This document shows, in pieces, positions 50,750-59,360 of a DNA stretch of 64,000 nt. Position 1 is the first letter of the stretch, and each line of letters begins with the position of its first letter. A program made the translations under genes and the position numbers. The DNA comes from Streptococcaceae bacterium AM104-57. GTDB taxonomy: Bacteria; Bacillota; Bacilli; Lactobacillales; Streptococcaceae. The notes under the pieces were generated by a model. The model made no database searches. It was not told the DNA's origin and saw only the letters and a list, made by a program, of their open reading frames with translations. The DNA lies in contig JAQDPW010000009.1 in NCBI GenBank assembly GCA_027659245.1, forward strand, positions 1-64,000, written 5' to 3'.

Positions 50750-52486
50750 CTATTCTTCTGTCAGAGACGCATTTTTCAACTGCGACTCAGCAATTTCTCG
50801 ATAGATGTCATTAGTTTCCATCAATTCTTCATGACGCCCACGACCAACGATTTCGCCTTTATCAAGCACAATAATCTGGTCAGCATCCATGATAGTTCCA
50901 ACACGTTGCGCAACAATCAATACTGTAGCATCTTGCGTCACTTCCTTGAGACGACGGCGCAAGATAGCATCTGTACGGTAGTCCAAGGCTGAGAAAGAAT
51001 CATCAAAAATGTAGATATCTGGACCCTTGATGACTGCTCGGGCAATCGACAAGCGTTGTTTCTGACCACCTGATAGGTTGCTTCCCCCTTCAGCCAGATG
51101 AGTCGCAAAACCTTCTTCTCGACTTTCGATAAAGTCTTTGGCTTGGGCTACATCAGCTGCTTGGTGCAAGTCCTCATGACTGGCATCTTCTTTCCCGTAA
51201 CGGAGATTGTCTGCGATAGTCCCAGTAAAGAGCAAGGCTTTTTGTGGAATAAATCCAATTTTCTGGCGGAGTGATTTGAGACGGTAATCCCGGACATCGA
51301 CACCATCGACCTTAATTTTCCCCAGTGTAACATCATAAAAACGAGGAATTAACTGAACCAGAGTAGACTTACCTGACCCAGTCGAACCGATAAAAGCAAT
51401 GGTTTCTCCCGGTTTAGCAGTAAAGGAAATATTATGCAAAACAGGGCTTTCCGTTTCACCAGGATAAGCAAAGGTCACATTATCAAATTCTAGATAACCA
51501 TGGGTTTCTGTTTCTTGAATTCCGTCCTCATTTGGATCAATGGAAATCGGCATATCCATGATTTCCTTCAAGCGTTCACTGGATACGGCCGTTCTAGGAT
51601 ACATGGTAAAGAGGTTTGACAAGAAAAGGAAGGACAAGAGAGCGTGGAAACTATACTCGATAAAGGCCACCAAATCCCCAATCTGCAAACTTCCCTGTTT
51701 GAGAGGATCCAAAGCAAACCAAACGATAGCTACAATCATGGCAATAATGATTTGCACAAAAAGCGGCTCTGTCAAACCAGTCAATTTGAACAAACGATTT
51801 GAATTATCCGCATAGATCGCATTTTTCTCTTCGAAACGGTTTTCTTGGAAGTCTTCACGAGCAAAGGCACGAATCACTCGTAGCCCCATCAAATTTTCAC
51901 GGACATACTGGTTAATCTTATCCAAAGTTTTCTGTTGTTTTTCAGATAAGGGACGCGTTTTCACCGCCACATAAAGGACTACTACAGCTAGAAAAGGAAC
52001 GGAAAAAGCTACAATCCAAGCTAGTGAAGGACTGGTCAAGAAAATCATGAGAATACTCGACAGCATCATCATGGGAGTGATAACACCCAACTTAAGCGTT
52101 TGTTCCGCAAACTGCATGAGGACAAAGGCATCACTGGTAATACGAGTGACTAGTGAAGACACACCAATTTGCTCGTACTCATGATGAGAATACTCTTGCA
52201 GCTTAGCATAGACATCATCCCGCATGTCCTTAACCATATTGGTGGTCAATTTACTAGCCGCATAAGATAGCACGACCCGTCCAAATGTTCCCAAGACGAT
52301 AATAACCAACATTACGATAGCCCAAAAATAGAGTTTATCCTTATCGCCTTGGTTGATTCCTTGGTCAATCATGCGAGCCAGAACAGTTGGTAGACCTAGA
52401 TTGACAATGACAAAGAAAATAGCTCCGAGGAAGTCTAATAGTAGCCACTTGGGATAACGTTTAAGATAAGACCAAATATAAAGCAT
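50750..52486 (-). CDS. Heterodimeric ABC exporter, subunit 1
   Basis: Half-transporter (578 residues) with six helices and an ATPase domain: Walker A GSTGSGKST, a canonical signature LSGGQKQR, but Walker B IYIFDDSFSALD (Asp in place of the catalytic Glu) and VAQRVGTI (Gln in place of the switch His). The open frame reaches 52537; AAAGGAG ahead of the ATG at 52486 (MLYIWSYLK) fixes the start. From memory, lytC occupies this position in pneumococci. Confidence 0.9.
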   Translation of the reverse strand: MLYIWSYLKRYPKWLLLDFLGAIFFVIVNLGLPTVLARMIDQGINQGDKDKLYFWAIVMLVIIVLGTFGRVVLSYAASKLTTNMVKDMRDDVYAKLQEYSHHEYEQIGVSSLVTRITSDAFVLMQFAEQTLKLGVITPMMMLSSILMIFLTSPSLAWIVAFSVPFLAVVVLYVAVKTRPLSEKQQKTLDKINQYVRENLMGLRVIRAFAREDFQENRFEEKNAIYADNSNRLFKLTGLTEPLFVQIIIAMIVAIVWFALDPLKQGSLQIGDLVAFIEYSFHALLSFLFLSNLFTMYPRTAVSSERLKEIMDMPISIDPNEDGIQETETHGYLEFDNVTFAYPGETESPVLHNISFTAKPGETIAFIGSTGSGKSTLVQLIPRFYDVTLGKIKVDGVDVRDYRLKSLRQKIGFIPQKALLFTGTIADNLRYGKEDASHEDLHQAADVAQAKDFIESREEGFATHLAEGGSNLSGGQKQRLSIARAVIKGPDIYIFDDSFSALDYRTDAILRRRLKEVTQDATVLIVAQRVGTIMDADQIIVLDKGEIVGRGRHEELMETNDIYREIAESQLKNASLTEE

Positions 52487-52517
52487 AATTCTCCTTTCTT
52501 TTTCATTCAAAATGCAG

Positions 52518-52545
52518 AAAAGAGCGTGCTTACGCACGCCTTTTT
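52518..52545 (-). terminator. Second hairpin ahead of the ABC exporter
   Basis: Minus strand GCGTGC-GTAA-GCACGC, a perfect 6-bp GC stem with a GNRA loop, followed by TCTTTTC. It lies 38 nt before the exporter start and may be a back-up terminator of tpiA or an attenuator of the exporter. Confidence 0.6.
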
Positions 52546-52553
52546 ACTAAAAA

Positions 52554-52600
52554 GAAGACAGGCAGTCTTAACCTCGAGAGAGGGAACTGTCTGTCTCAGA
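52554..52600 (-). terminator. Terminator of tpiA
   Basis: Minus strand AGACAGACAGT pairs with ACTGCCTGTCT (one mismatch) followed by TCTTTTT, about 10 nt after the tpiA stop. Confidence 0.7.
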
Positions 52601-52610
52601 TATTTGAGGC

Positions 52611-53369
52611 TTATTTTACAAAGTTAAGCAATGCCAAGAAGCTTTCTGGATCAAGTGATGCACCACCTACAAGAGCTCCGTCAACGTCTGGACAAGCCAT
52701 GTATTCAGCAACGTTTTCAGGTTTAACTGAACCACCGTATTGAACACGTACTTTATCAGCAACTTCTTGACCGAAGTCAGCAGCTACAACGTCACGAACA
52801 ACTTTACACATTTTTTGTGCGTCATCTTGTGAAGCTGATTTACCAGTACCGATAGCCCAGATTGGCTCATAAGCGATAACTGTTGAAGCGACTTGTTCTG
52901 CAGTCAATCCAGCAAGAGCAGCTGAAACTTGAGCACCTACGAATTCTGCTGCTTTACCAGCTTCGTAAGTTTCAAGTGACTCACCACAACAGATGATTGG
53001 AAGCATACCGTTAGCAAAGATTGCTTTTGCTTTCTTGTTGATGTCTTCGTCTGTTTCGTGGAAGTAGTCACGACGTTCTGAGTGACCGATAACAACGTAG
53101 TCAGTACCGATTTCTTTCAAAACTTGTGGGCTAGTTTCACCAGTGAAAGCACCAGCATTTTCAAAGTAGCAGTTTTGAGCAGCAACTTTAAGGTTTGAAC
53201 CTTTAGCAGCAGCAAGAACAGTTGTCAAGTCAAGAGCAGGAGCTGCGATACCTGCTTCAACAAGGTCTGATGAAGGAAGTTTTGATGCTACAGCTTCAAC
53301 GAATGCTTTTGCTTCTTCTGGGTTTTTGTTCATTTTCCAGTTACCAGCGATAAATGGTTTACGTGACAT
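52611..53369 (-). CDS. tpiA: Triosephosphate isomerase
   Basis: Glycolytic enzyme of 252 residues. GNWKMN (Lys), IGHSERR (His) and the catalytic [11 protein letters not shown] loop are present. The frame reaches 53390; family start is [10 protein letters not shown] at 53369. Codon use is strongly biased, as for a highly expressed gene. Monocistronic. Confidence 0.97.
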   Translation of the reverse strand: MSRKPFIAGNWKMNKNPEEAKAFVEAVASKLPSSDLVEAGIAAPALDLTTVLAAAKGSNLKVAAQNCYFENAGAFTGETSPQVLKEIGTDYVVIGHSERRDYFHETDEDINKKAKAIFANGMLPIICCGESLETYEAGKAAEFVGAQVSAALAGLTAEQVASTVIAYEPIWAIGTGKSASQDDAQKMCKVVRDVVAADFGQEVADKVRVQYGGSVKPENVAEYMACPDVDGALVGGASLDPESFLALLNFVK

Positions 53370-53404
53370 TTCACATACCTCTTTTTTCATTTTATTTTCT
53401 ACTT

Positions 53405-53433
53405 ATTTTATCATAAATATAGGGAGCTTGCAA
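53405..53433 (-). promoter_or_regulatory. Promoter of tpiA
   Basis: Minus strand TTGCAA (53428-53433), 17 bp, TAAAAT (53405-53410) with a TGA extension, 35 nt before the start. Confidence 0.7.
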
Positions 53434-53486
53434 ATCTTACTCTGTAATCGGAAAACTGATTTTCAAAAATTTTCGTGCTCTTATTT

Positions 53487-54854
53487 CTATTTAGAAGATG
53501 ATTCGCGCTTGGTCAATTTGACCACTGCTTCCGTCCTAGCCGTATGCGGAAACATATCAACCGACTGGATATAGTGGAGGTCATAGACCTCTACCAAACG
53601 GACTAAATCACGCGCTAGGGTAGATACATTGCAAGAAACATAGACCATCTTTTCAGGAGTGTATTTGATTATGGTATCCAAGAGCTTGTCGTCTAAACCA
53701 GTACGTGGCGGGTCCACAATCAAGGCATCAGCACGATAGCCTTCCTTGTACCAACGAGGGATGATTTCTTCTGCTGTACCTGCCTCATAGTGGGTATTAC
53801 TATACCCCATACGCTGGGCATTTGCCTTAGCATCCTCAATAGCTTCAGGAATAATATCCATCCCTCTCAGGCTTTTAACTTTTTTGGCAAAGGCAAAACC
53901 AATGGTACCAACACCACAATAGGCATCTATCAGATGGTCATTCTTATTTACGTCCAAGGCCTTAACCGCTTCACTGTAGAGGATTTCCGTCTGTTCAGGA
54001 TTAAGCTGATAAAAAGCTCGAGGTGAAAGAGAGAACTCATAGTCTAAAACACCCTCACGTATACTATCTTGACCCCAAATAATCTCTGTCTTGTCCCCAT
54101 AAATCTCAGAAGTTTTGGCAGTATTGGTATTGACTGCGACAGTCACTACTTCAGGATAATCCTTGACTAGGTCTTTCACAAATTGAGTCAAATTCAATTG
54201 GCGATTGGTCACAATGATAATCTGGACTTGCCCAGTTTTCCGTGCTCGACGAACCATGATGGTCCGAACCCCAAGGATTTTCCGTTCATCTGTAATCGGA
54301 ATTTGATGGTAAGTCAAGAGTTCAGCAATGCGATTAGCAATAGATTGCGTCTCCTTGTCTTGAACAAGACAGTCCTTTAACTCGACCAAATAATGGGAAT
54401 TTTGAGCATACAAGCCAGCCTTGACTTGCCCCTTGAATTTTCGTGTTTGAAATTGCAGTTTAGCCCGATAATATTTTGGTTTCTGCATGCCAATGGTTGG
54501 TCTTATTTCAAAGTTTTCATAGCCAGAAGGGGCAAATTTTTTCAGAGCTTGATGGAGGAGATCCGTCTTGAACTCCAACTGCTTGTCATAATGTAGGTGC
54601 ATAATCTGACAGCCACCACACTCATTATAGATAGTACAGTCTGGTACCACTCGAAACTTAGATTTTTTATTGACCTCAAGGAGTTTAGCCTCAACGTAGT
54701 TACGCTTAACGGAAGTCACCTGACAATAGATATCTTCACCCTTGAGGGCGCCTGGAACAAAAACAAGGGTTTTCTGGTAAAATCCGATTCCTTCCCCGTT
54801 AATCCCCATACGCTTAATTTTTAATGGAATTTTTTGTTTGACTTTAAGACTCAT
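53487..54854 (-). CDS. rlmCD: 23S rRNA (uracil-5-)-methyltransferase RlmCD-like
   Basis: Gram-positive RumA-family enzyme making m5U in 23S rRNA. The 455 residues have an N-terminal TRAM domain, the Fe-S cysteines [11 protein letters not shown] (with Cys further on), the SAM motif [16 protein letters not shown] and the catalytic [11 protein letters not shown]. The -10 box (TATAAT at 54861-54866) is only 6 nt before the ATG with no Shine-Dalgarno, so a leaderless mRNA is predicted. Confidence 0.9.
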   Translation of the reverse strand: MSLKVKQKIPLKIKRMGINGEGIGFYQKTLVFVPGALKGEDIYCQVTSVKRNYVEAKLLEVNKKSKFRVVPDCTIYNECGGCQIMHLHYDKQLEFKTDLLHQALKKFAPSGYENFEIRPTIGMQKPKYYRAKLQFQTRKFKGQVKAGLYAQNSHYLVELKDCLVQDKETQSIANRIAELLTYHQIPITDERKILGVRTIMVRRARKTGQVQIIIVTNRQLNLTQFVKDLVKDYPEVVTVAVNTNTAKTSEIYGDKTEIIWGQDSIREGVLDYEFSLSPRAFYQLNPEQTEILYSEAVKALDVNKNDHLIDAYCGVGTIGFAFAKKVKSLRGMDIIPEAIEDAKANAQRMGYSNTHYEAGTAEEIIPRWYKEGYRADALIVDPPRTGLDDKLLDTIIKYTPEKMVYVSCNVSTLARDLVRLVEVYDLHYIQSVDMFPHTARTEAVVKLTKRESSSK

Positions 54855-54860
54855 AAGTCT

Positions 54861-54866
54861 ATTATA
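54861..54866 (-). promoter_or_regulatory. Promoter of rlmCD (leaderless)
   Basis: Minus strand TGGTATAAT, an extended -10 with a weak TTAAAC -35 at 17 bp; start codon 6 nt downstream. Confidence 0.65.
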
Positions 54867-54897
54867 CCACGTAGTTTCTCAATGTTTAAGAATATGT

Positions 54898-54903
54898 TAC
54901 AAT
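54898..54903 (+). promoter_or_regulatory. Promoter of the aph-like gene (leaderless)
   Basis: TATGTTACAAT, an extended -10, then AAAACC and the ATG at 54910. The rlmCD promoter lies back to back, about 35 bp away. Confidence 0.6.
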
Positions 54904-54909
54904 AAAACC

Positions 54910-55686
54910 ATGAATACAAAGATATCTCATTTTTCCCCATTGGATTTTCCTGAGCAATTACGAACTTATATAGAGGGAGCAACTCTTTCTGACAGCTCTT
55001 CTCATTCAGGCGCAAGGGTTCTCTATCTCGATTCAGGTTACTATTTGAAAATTGATCAAAAGGGAAGATTAGAGCGAGAAGCTCGCATTGCAAGTTGGTT
55101 TGAACAAGAGGGAATAGGAACACCAGTCATCCACTATCTATCTACGGATAAAGACTACCTCCTGACTAAAGAGGCTATTGGTCATGATGCTCTCGCTTTT
55201 TTAGACCAGCCAGAGACAATCTGTCAAACCATGGCAGAGGCTCTCAAAAAGCTTCACAGCTTATATCCGAAAAATTTTCCATCAGAAAATCATTTACAAA
55301 CCTATAAAGACAGAACCTTGAAAAACTATGAAAAAGGCGAGTTCTATGCCAAGGCGCTCCTACCCCAATTCCAGATTAACAGTCGCGAAGAGGCCTTCCA
55401 ACTCATCCAAGAACAAGGGCATCTTTTAAAAACTGATGCCTTTATTCATGGGGATGCCTGCCTTCCAAACTTTATTCTTAAAGATGCCAGCCATTTCTCT
55501 TGTTTTATTGACCTTAGTTTGGCTGATTTCAGTGACCGACATATCGATCTCTTTTGGGCAGTTTGGTCCCTCAATTACAACTTAAAAGATCACAAATATG
55601 CTGAACTATTTCTCGACCATTACGGGAGAAAACAGGTCGATAGCAATAAACTTCGACTCGTTGCTGCCTTCGAAGCATTTGGATAA
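54910..55686 (+). CDS. Aminoglycoside 3'-phosphotransferase-like kinase
   Basis: The 258 residues cover the whole APH(3') plan: ATP-site Lys in YYLKID, its Glu partner in EREARIAS, the catalytic loop HGDACLPNF and the metal Asp in FIDLSLADFSD, then the C-terminal helices. Length is close to APH(3')-IIIa (264). Composition matches the neighbours, so it looks resident. Whether it acts on aminoglycosides or on another metabolite is unknown. The open frame continues upstream to 54838, but that part overlaps rlmCD and the -10 box; 54910 is preferred. recX follows 10 nt after the stop. Confidence 0.82.
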   Translation: MNTKISHFSPLDFPEQLRTYIEGATLSDSSSHSGARVLYLDSGYYLKIDQKGRLEREARIASWFEQEGIGTPVIHYLSTDKDYLLTKEAIGHDALAFLDQPETICQTMAEALKKLHSLYPKNFPSENHLQTYKDRTLKNYEKGEFYAKALLPQFQINSREEAFQLIQEQGHLLKTDAFIHGDACLPNFILKDASHFSCFIDLSLADFSDRHIDLFWAVWSLNYNLKDHKYAELFLDHYGRKQVDSNKLRLVAAFEAFG

Positions 55687-55696
55687 GAGGTAAACC

Positions 55697-56473
55697 ATGA
55701 AAATCACAAAACTTGAAAAGAAAAAAATACACTATCTGCTCGAACTTGATAGGGACCAAACCTGCTACATTACAGAGGATACCATTGTTCGCTTTATGTT
55801 GACTAAAGGGAAAGAGATCTCAGCTGAAGAACTAACTGAGATTAAATCCTTTGCGCAATTTTCCTACAGTAAAAATCTAGCTCTTTACCACTTATCCTTC
55901 AAGGCCCGCACTGAAAAAGAAGTTCGAGATTATCTAACCAAGCATGAAATTGATGGGAAAATCATCCCCAAAGTTATCCAGTCTTTAAAAGATGATAATT
56001 GGATCAATGACCGGCAATATGCTTATGCCATCATCAATTCCAATCAGCTTTCAGGAGATAAGGGAAGCTATATGCTGATGCAGAAGATTTCTCAAAAAGG
56101 CGTTTCTAAATCCATTATCCAAGAAGTCTTACAAGAATTTGATATGACGGAAGTCGCAGAGCGCACAGCTGAAAAACTACTGAAAAAATACCAGGGGAAA
56201 TTACCTGCTCGTGCTCTACAGGATAAGATTATCCAAAGCCTAACCAATAAAGGATTTTCCTACACAGAAGCCAAAACAGCCTTTGACCAATTGGACAGCC
56301 AGGTCGAAGAAGAAACCGTTCAGGAACTTATTTTTAAAGAGTTAGACAAGCAGTATCGGAAATATTCACGAAAGTATGAAGGATACGAACTGAAACAACG
56401 TTTGACCCAAGTTTTAGCTAGAAAAGGTTATGATTTTTCGGATATAGCCAGCGCTCTCAGAGAATATCTTTAA
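55697..56473 (+). CDS. recX: Regulatory protein RecX
   Basis: RecA modulator. The 258 residues hold three RecX repeats: [29 protein letters not shown] and [16 protein letters not shown], with a conserved C-terminal copy (RKGYDFSDI). AAGAGGT precedes the ATG. Co-directional with the aph-like gene, 10 nt apart. Confidence 0.93.
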   Translation: MKITKLEKKKIHYLLELDRDQTCYITEDTIVRFMLTKGKEISAEELTEIKSFAQFSYSKNLALYHLSFKARTEKEVRDYLTKHEIDGKIIPKVIQSLKDDNWINDRQYAYAIINSNQLSGDKGSYMLMQKISQKGVSKSIIQEVLQEFDMTEVAERTAEKLLKKYQGKLPARALQDKIIQSLTNKGFSYTEAKTAFDQLDSQVEEETVQELIFKELDKQYRKYSRKYEGYELKQRLTQVLARKGYDFSDIASALREYL

Positions 56474-56514
56474 TTTTTTCATGAAAAAACTAAGAACTTT
56501 AAACAAAAATGTGA

Positions 56515-56520
56515 TACAAT
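56515..56520 (+). promoter_or_regulatory. Promoter of the DUF402 gene
   Basis: TGTGATACAAT, an extended -10, 41 nt before the ATG at 56562. The Shine-Dalgarno of that gene is weak (GAAAG). Confidence 0.5.
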
Positions 56521-56561
56521 AGTAAACGATAAACTTATAAATTGTAGAAAGTTGGTTAGTT

Positions 56562-57095
56562 ATGAAACTTCCAAAAGAAGGCGACTTTATTACAATTCAA
56601 AGTTATAAGCATGATGGGAGTCTCCACCGTACTTGGCGAGACACCATGGTACTAAAAACAACAGAGAACGCTATTATCGGCGTCAACGACCACACACTTG
56701 TTACCGAAAGTGACGGTCGTCGTTGGGTGACTCGAGAACCGGCTATTGTTTACTTTCACAAGAAATATTGGTTTAATATTATCGCTATGATTCGTGAAAA
56801 TGGTATCTCCTACTACTGCAATATGGCAAGTCCTTACTATCTGGATGAAGAAGCTTTAAAATACATTGACTATGATTTGGATGTTAAAGTGTTTACAGAT
56901 GGTGAAAAACGCCTCTTGGACGTTGAGGAGTATGAACGACATAAGCGAAAAATGAAGTATTCTTCTGATCTAGACTATATTCTGAAAGAGCATGTAAAGA
57001 TTCTTGTTGATTGGATTAACAATGAGCGAGGTCCTTTCTCAGAAGCCTATGTCAACATTTGGTACAAACGCTACGTAGAACTAAAGAATCGGTAA
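56562..57095 (+). CDS. DUF402 family nucleoside diphosphatase-like protein
   Basis: The 177 residues match the FomD-like DUF402 fold: [16 protein letters not shown], then [18 protein letters not shown] (YWFNIIAMI) and [11 protein letters not shown], with Asp/Glu metal ligands near 110-125. Relatives hydrolyse nucleoside di- and triphosphates. recX-DUF402 adjacency is, as I recall, the pneumococcal arrangement. Confidence 0.85.
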   Translation: MKLPKEGDFITIQSYKHDGSLHRTWRDTMVLKTTENAIIGVNDHTLVTESDGRRWVTREPAIVYFHKKYWFNIIAMIRENGISYYCNMASPYYLDEEALKYIDYDLDVKVFTDGEKRLLDVEEYERHKRKMKYSSDLDYILKEHVKILVDWINNERGPFSEAYVNIWYKRYVELKNR

Positions 57096-57103
57096 AGTTG
57101 TCA

Positions 57104-57136
57104 GAGGTCAGGATTAAAATCCTGACCTCGTTTTTT
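57104..57136 (+). terminator. Terminator of the DUF402 gene
   Basis: GAGGTCAGGATT and ATCCTGACCTC form a strong stem with a 3-4-nt loop followed by TTTTTT, 9 nt after the stop. Confidence 0.9.
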
Positions 57137-57140
57137 GGGT

Positions 57141-57180
57141 AGTGTAAAATAAGTTGTGTAAACACAAAAAAGAATAAATC
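57141..57180. repeat. Flanking repeat, left copy, of the rgg-methyltransferase segment
   Basis: AGTGTAAAATAAGTTGTGTA followed by AACACAAAAAAGAATAA. A similar 39-bp segment in the same orientation stands at 59115-59154. Such GTGTAAA/ACACAAA-type ends resemble IS256-like termini, but this is not firm. Confidence 0.55.
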
Positions 57181-57419
57181 CATTATGATAGAATTCGCAA
57201 GATATACAAAATAAATAGATATACTAATACTTTTTTAATGTCTTTGTTCCTTGTAAGTTAAGAACAATCTTCTATCGTTTAATACAAAAAATACGAAGAT
57301 AATCGGTATAAAAAATACAAATCACCTTCGTATCAAAAAATTTAGTTATTGTATTTCCGCATAGCATCAATCCTATAGTACAATCTTTGGAAAAAATGAC
57401 TTAACAGAGAAAATGCTAT
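57181..57419. other. AT-rich stretch downstream of rgg
   Basis: Contains the rgg terminator (57284-57333). No short hydrophobic peptide gene, as often found beside rgg, could be made out on either strand. Confidence 0.4.
57284..57333 (-). terminator. Terminator of rgg
   Basis: Minus strand ATACGAAG and CTTCGTAT form an 8-bp stem around a 27-nt loop, then TTTTTTG. Confidence 0.65.
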
Positions 57420-58277
57420 TTAATCTACCAGCTCATTTAATCGTTTTTGAAAATATAAAGCAATATTTTTAGACTCAATAAACTCAAAATATTTAATGAC
57501 ATTTTGCATTTGCTTAATTCCAGATTCTTTAGATTCTGTCAGGTATATTTTATATCCTTCTACAAATTTGAATGTAGATTTTTCAAAAACTTTTGTGTCA
57601 TCTTTTAATAATTTTTTTAATTTCATTTCAAAGTAGTCTGCATATATTAGATGTGAATTTTCAAGGCAACAGAACCAAAAATTTAAACAAGCTGACACAA
57701 CTAAATTTCTATTCTTGCCAATTTTTTCGTAATAATGTGTACGCTCTAGTATTTCTTTTCCGACCCTGTAAATATAATCTATCTCAAAAAGATGATATAA
57801 ATTACCAATCAGCGTTATCTCATAGGACTCCCATCGTTCCTTCTGGAATAAATAGTCATATACTAAATTTAGATTTTCTCTACTAACTACATAATTACAA
57901 TCTATTTGATTTAATAATCCCTGAACCATAATTGTATTTATTTTATGAGTTTTTTCCCCACTCTTCTCAAAAAGTTTTTGTTGCTCATTTTTTATTTCCT
58001 TCAATCCTTTAGTATTCAAACTATAAAAATTTGGAGATAAATTAACCAAAAAATCATCAAGCTCCGATCTTTTATAATGTTCTAAGTAATTACAAAAATT
58101 CTCTATCGAAACATTGATATTTGATAATAATTCAAAAAACGTTGAGAGAGAAATTTCATTTTCTCCCCTTTCAAATCTAGAGAGTTGAGATTTTGATATA
58201 GAATCAGCTGCAGCATACTCTAAAGAATATCCGTTTAATTTTCTAAAATATCGAAAAGCTTCTCCGTAATTTTTCAT
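57420..58277 (-). CDS. Rgg/GadR/MutR family transcriptional regulator
   Basis: The 285 residues start with an HTH_3 domain (about 5-60: RYFRKLNGYSLEYAA, SKSQLSRFERGENEISL) and continue as a helical repeat domain of the type that binds short pheromone peptides in Rgg proteins. It follows the methyltransferase gene by 12 nt on the same strand. The peptide and target are unknown. AT-rich compared with the neighbours. Confidence 0.85.
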   Translation of the reverse strand: MKNYGEAFRYFRKLNGYSLEYAAADSISKSQLSRFERGENEISLSTFFELLSNINVSIENFCNYLEHYKRSELDDFLVNLSPNFYSLNTKGLKEIKNEQQKLFEKSGEKTHKINTIMVQGLLNQIDCNYVVSRENLNLVYDYLFQKERWESYEITLIGNLYHLFEIDYIYRVGKEILERTHYYEKIGKNRNLVVSACLNFWFCCLENSHLIYADYFEMKLKKLLKDDTKVFEKSTFKFVEGYKIYLTESKESGIKQMQNVIKYFEFIESKNIALYFQKRLNELVD

Positions 58278-58289
58278 ACTTTCGTTCCC

Positions 58290-59063
58290 TTAACTTTCTT
58301 TTCGAGCGATAAACATACCATATTCTTTAGGAATGATCAACATACCATTATTAAACTCACTTTCCAATCTTTTACGTATTATTTCCTTTTCTAGTGAACC
58401 TATTTCTGAAATTCCTTTAAACGATTGGATGTATTTAACTAGGTCATCTATTCTAGTTACCTGTAACTCATCATCATAGAGTAATGTATCGACAGAGTTA
58501 AAATACCTACTCAGGTACCTTTTACCATTTTGTAAAGTAAACGTTTTATTTTCTAAATCTTGATTAACTTCATCTCTAAATAAACTTGCCAAATAATCTA
58601 CAACCCCATTTTCACCAAATGTAGCACAGTAAAAAATGCCTCCTGTTTTTAAGACCCTATTCACCTCAGAAAGAGCTTTAGGAATATCTTTCACATGATG
58701 TAGAAGCATATTAGCAATAACAATATCAAAGGTTTCATTCTCAAAAGAAATCTTTTGAATATCCATTATTTCATAGTTGACATTGTCTCTATTTCCAATT
58801 ACTGACTTCGTTGTTTTTACCATATCTTGAGAAAAATCTGTAACAACCAACTGCTTCATTTTATCTACAGAATCACTATTACTTTTCCACAGTTCTCCTG
58901 TACCACATCCTAATTCTAGCACCTTTACTTCATCAGTGATTTGATAGTTAGAAAATATCCAATTATTAAATCCCAGTTTATTTTTTGAATACTTCTTATG
59001 CAATTCTACTCGAATATCAAGATTATCATGATTTTTATATTGATCAATTACTTTATCAATCAT
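58290..59063 (-). CDS. Class I SAM-dependent methyltransferase
   Basis: The 257 residues have motif I VLELGCGTGELW (about 47-58), an acidic motif II (VTDFSQDM), NMLLHHV and LKTGGIFYCATFG, which is a Methyltransf_11-type enzyme acting on a small molecule. Substrate unknown. GAGGTC precedes the ATG. Co-transcribed with rgg, an uncommon partner; the pair lies between imperfect direct repeats. Confidence 0.85.
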   Translation of the reverse strand: MIDKVIDQYKNHDNLDIRVELHKKYSKNKLGFNNWIFSNYQITDEVKVLELGCGTGELWKSNSDSVDKMKQLVVTDFSQDMVKTTKSVIGNRDNVNYEIMDIQKISFENETFDIVIANMLLHHVKDIPKALSEVNRVLKTGGIFYCATFGENGVVDYLASLFRDEVNQDLENKTFTLQNGKRYLSRYFNSVDTLLYDDELQVTRIDDLVKYIQSFKGISEIGSLEKEIIRKRLESEFNNGMLIIPKEYGMFIARKES

Positions 59064-59092
59064 TTTAAATGACCTCCACTCTATAATTTGAC

Positions 59093-59098
59093 ATTATA
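59093..59098 (-). promoter_or_regulatory. Promoter of methyltransferase-rgg
   Basis: Minus strand TGATATAAT, an extended -10, about 30 nt before the start. The right flanking repeat begins 17 bp upstream, so that repeat supplies any -35. Confidence 0.6.
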
Positions 59099-59114
59099 TC
59101 ACAAGAATAAACAC

Positions 59115-59154
59115 AGCGTTAAATAAGTTGTATAAATGCAAAAAAGGAATAATT
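59115..59154. repeat. Flanking repeat, right copy, of the rgg-methyltransferase segment
   Basis: AGCGTTAAATAAGTTGTATA followed by AATGCAAAAAAGGAATAA; about 33 of 39 positions match the copy at 57141-57180, same orientation. From 59155 to 59329 nothing further is recognised. Confidence 0.55.
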
Positions 59155-59329
59155 TTACCACAGTATTGAACTATTTTGGAGTCTTCTAAATTCCCAAAAG
59201 CTCCTTTGAGCAAAACTTCATTTTTATCCACAAATCTTAAGTCTCAACTGATTTATTGAAATCTCTCGAGTCATGGACTAGGAATTCATAGATCAGTCCA
59301 TCGACTTCTCTCCATCACCTTTTCCTAGC

Positions 59330-59357
59330 AAAAAACCTGCCACATTGGGCAGGTTTT
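59330..59357 (-). terminator. Terminator of queH
   Basis: Minus strand AAAACCTGCCC and GGCAGGTTTTTT with an AATGT loop; just after the queH stop. Confidence 0.88.
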
Positions 59358-59360
59358 CGT

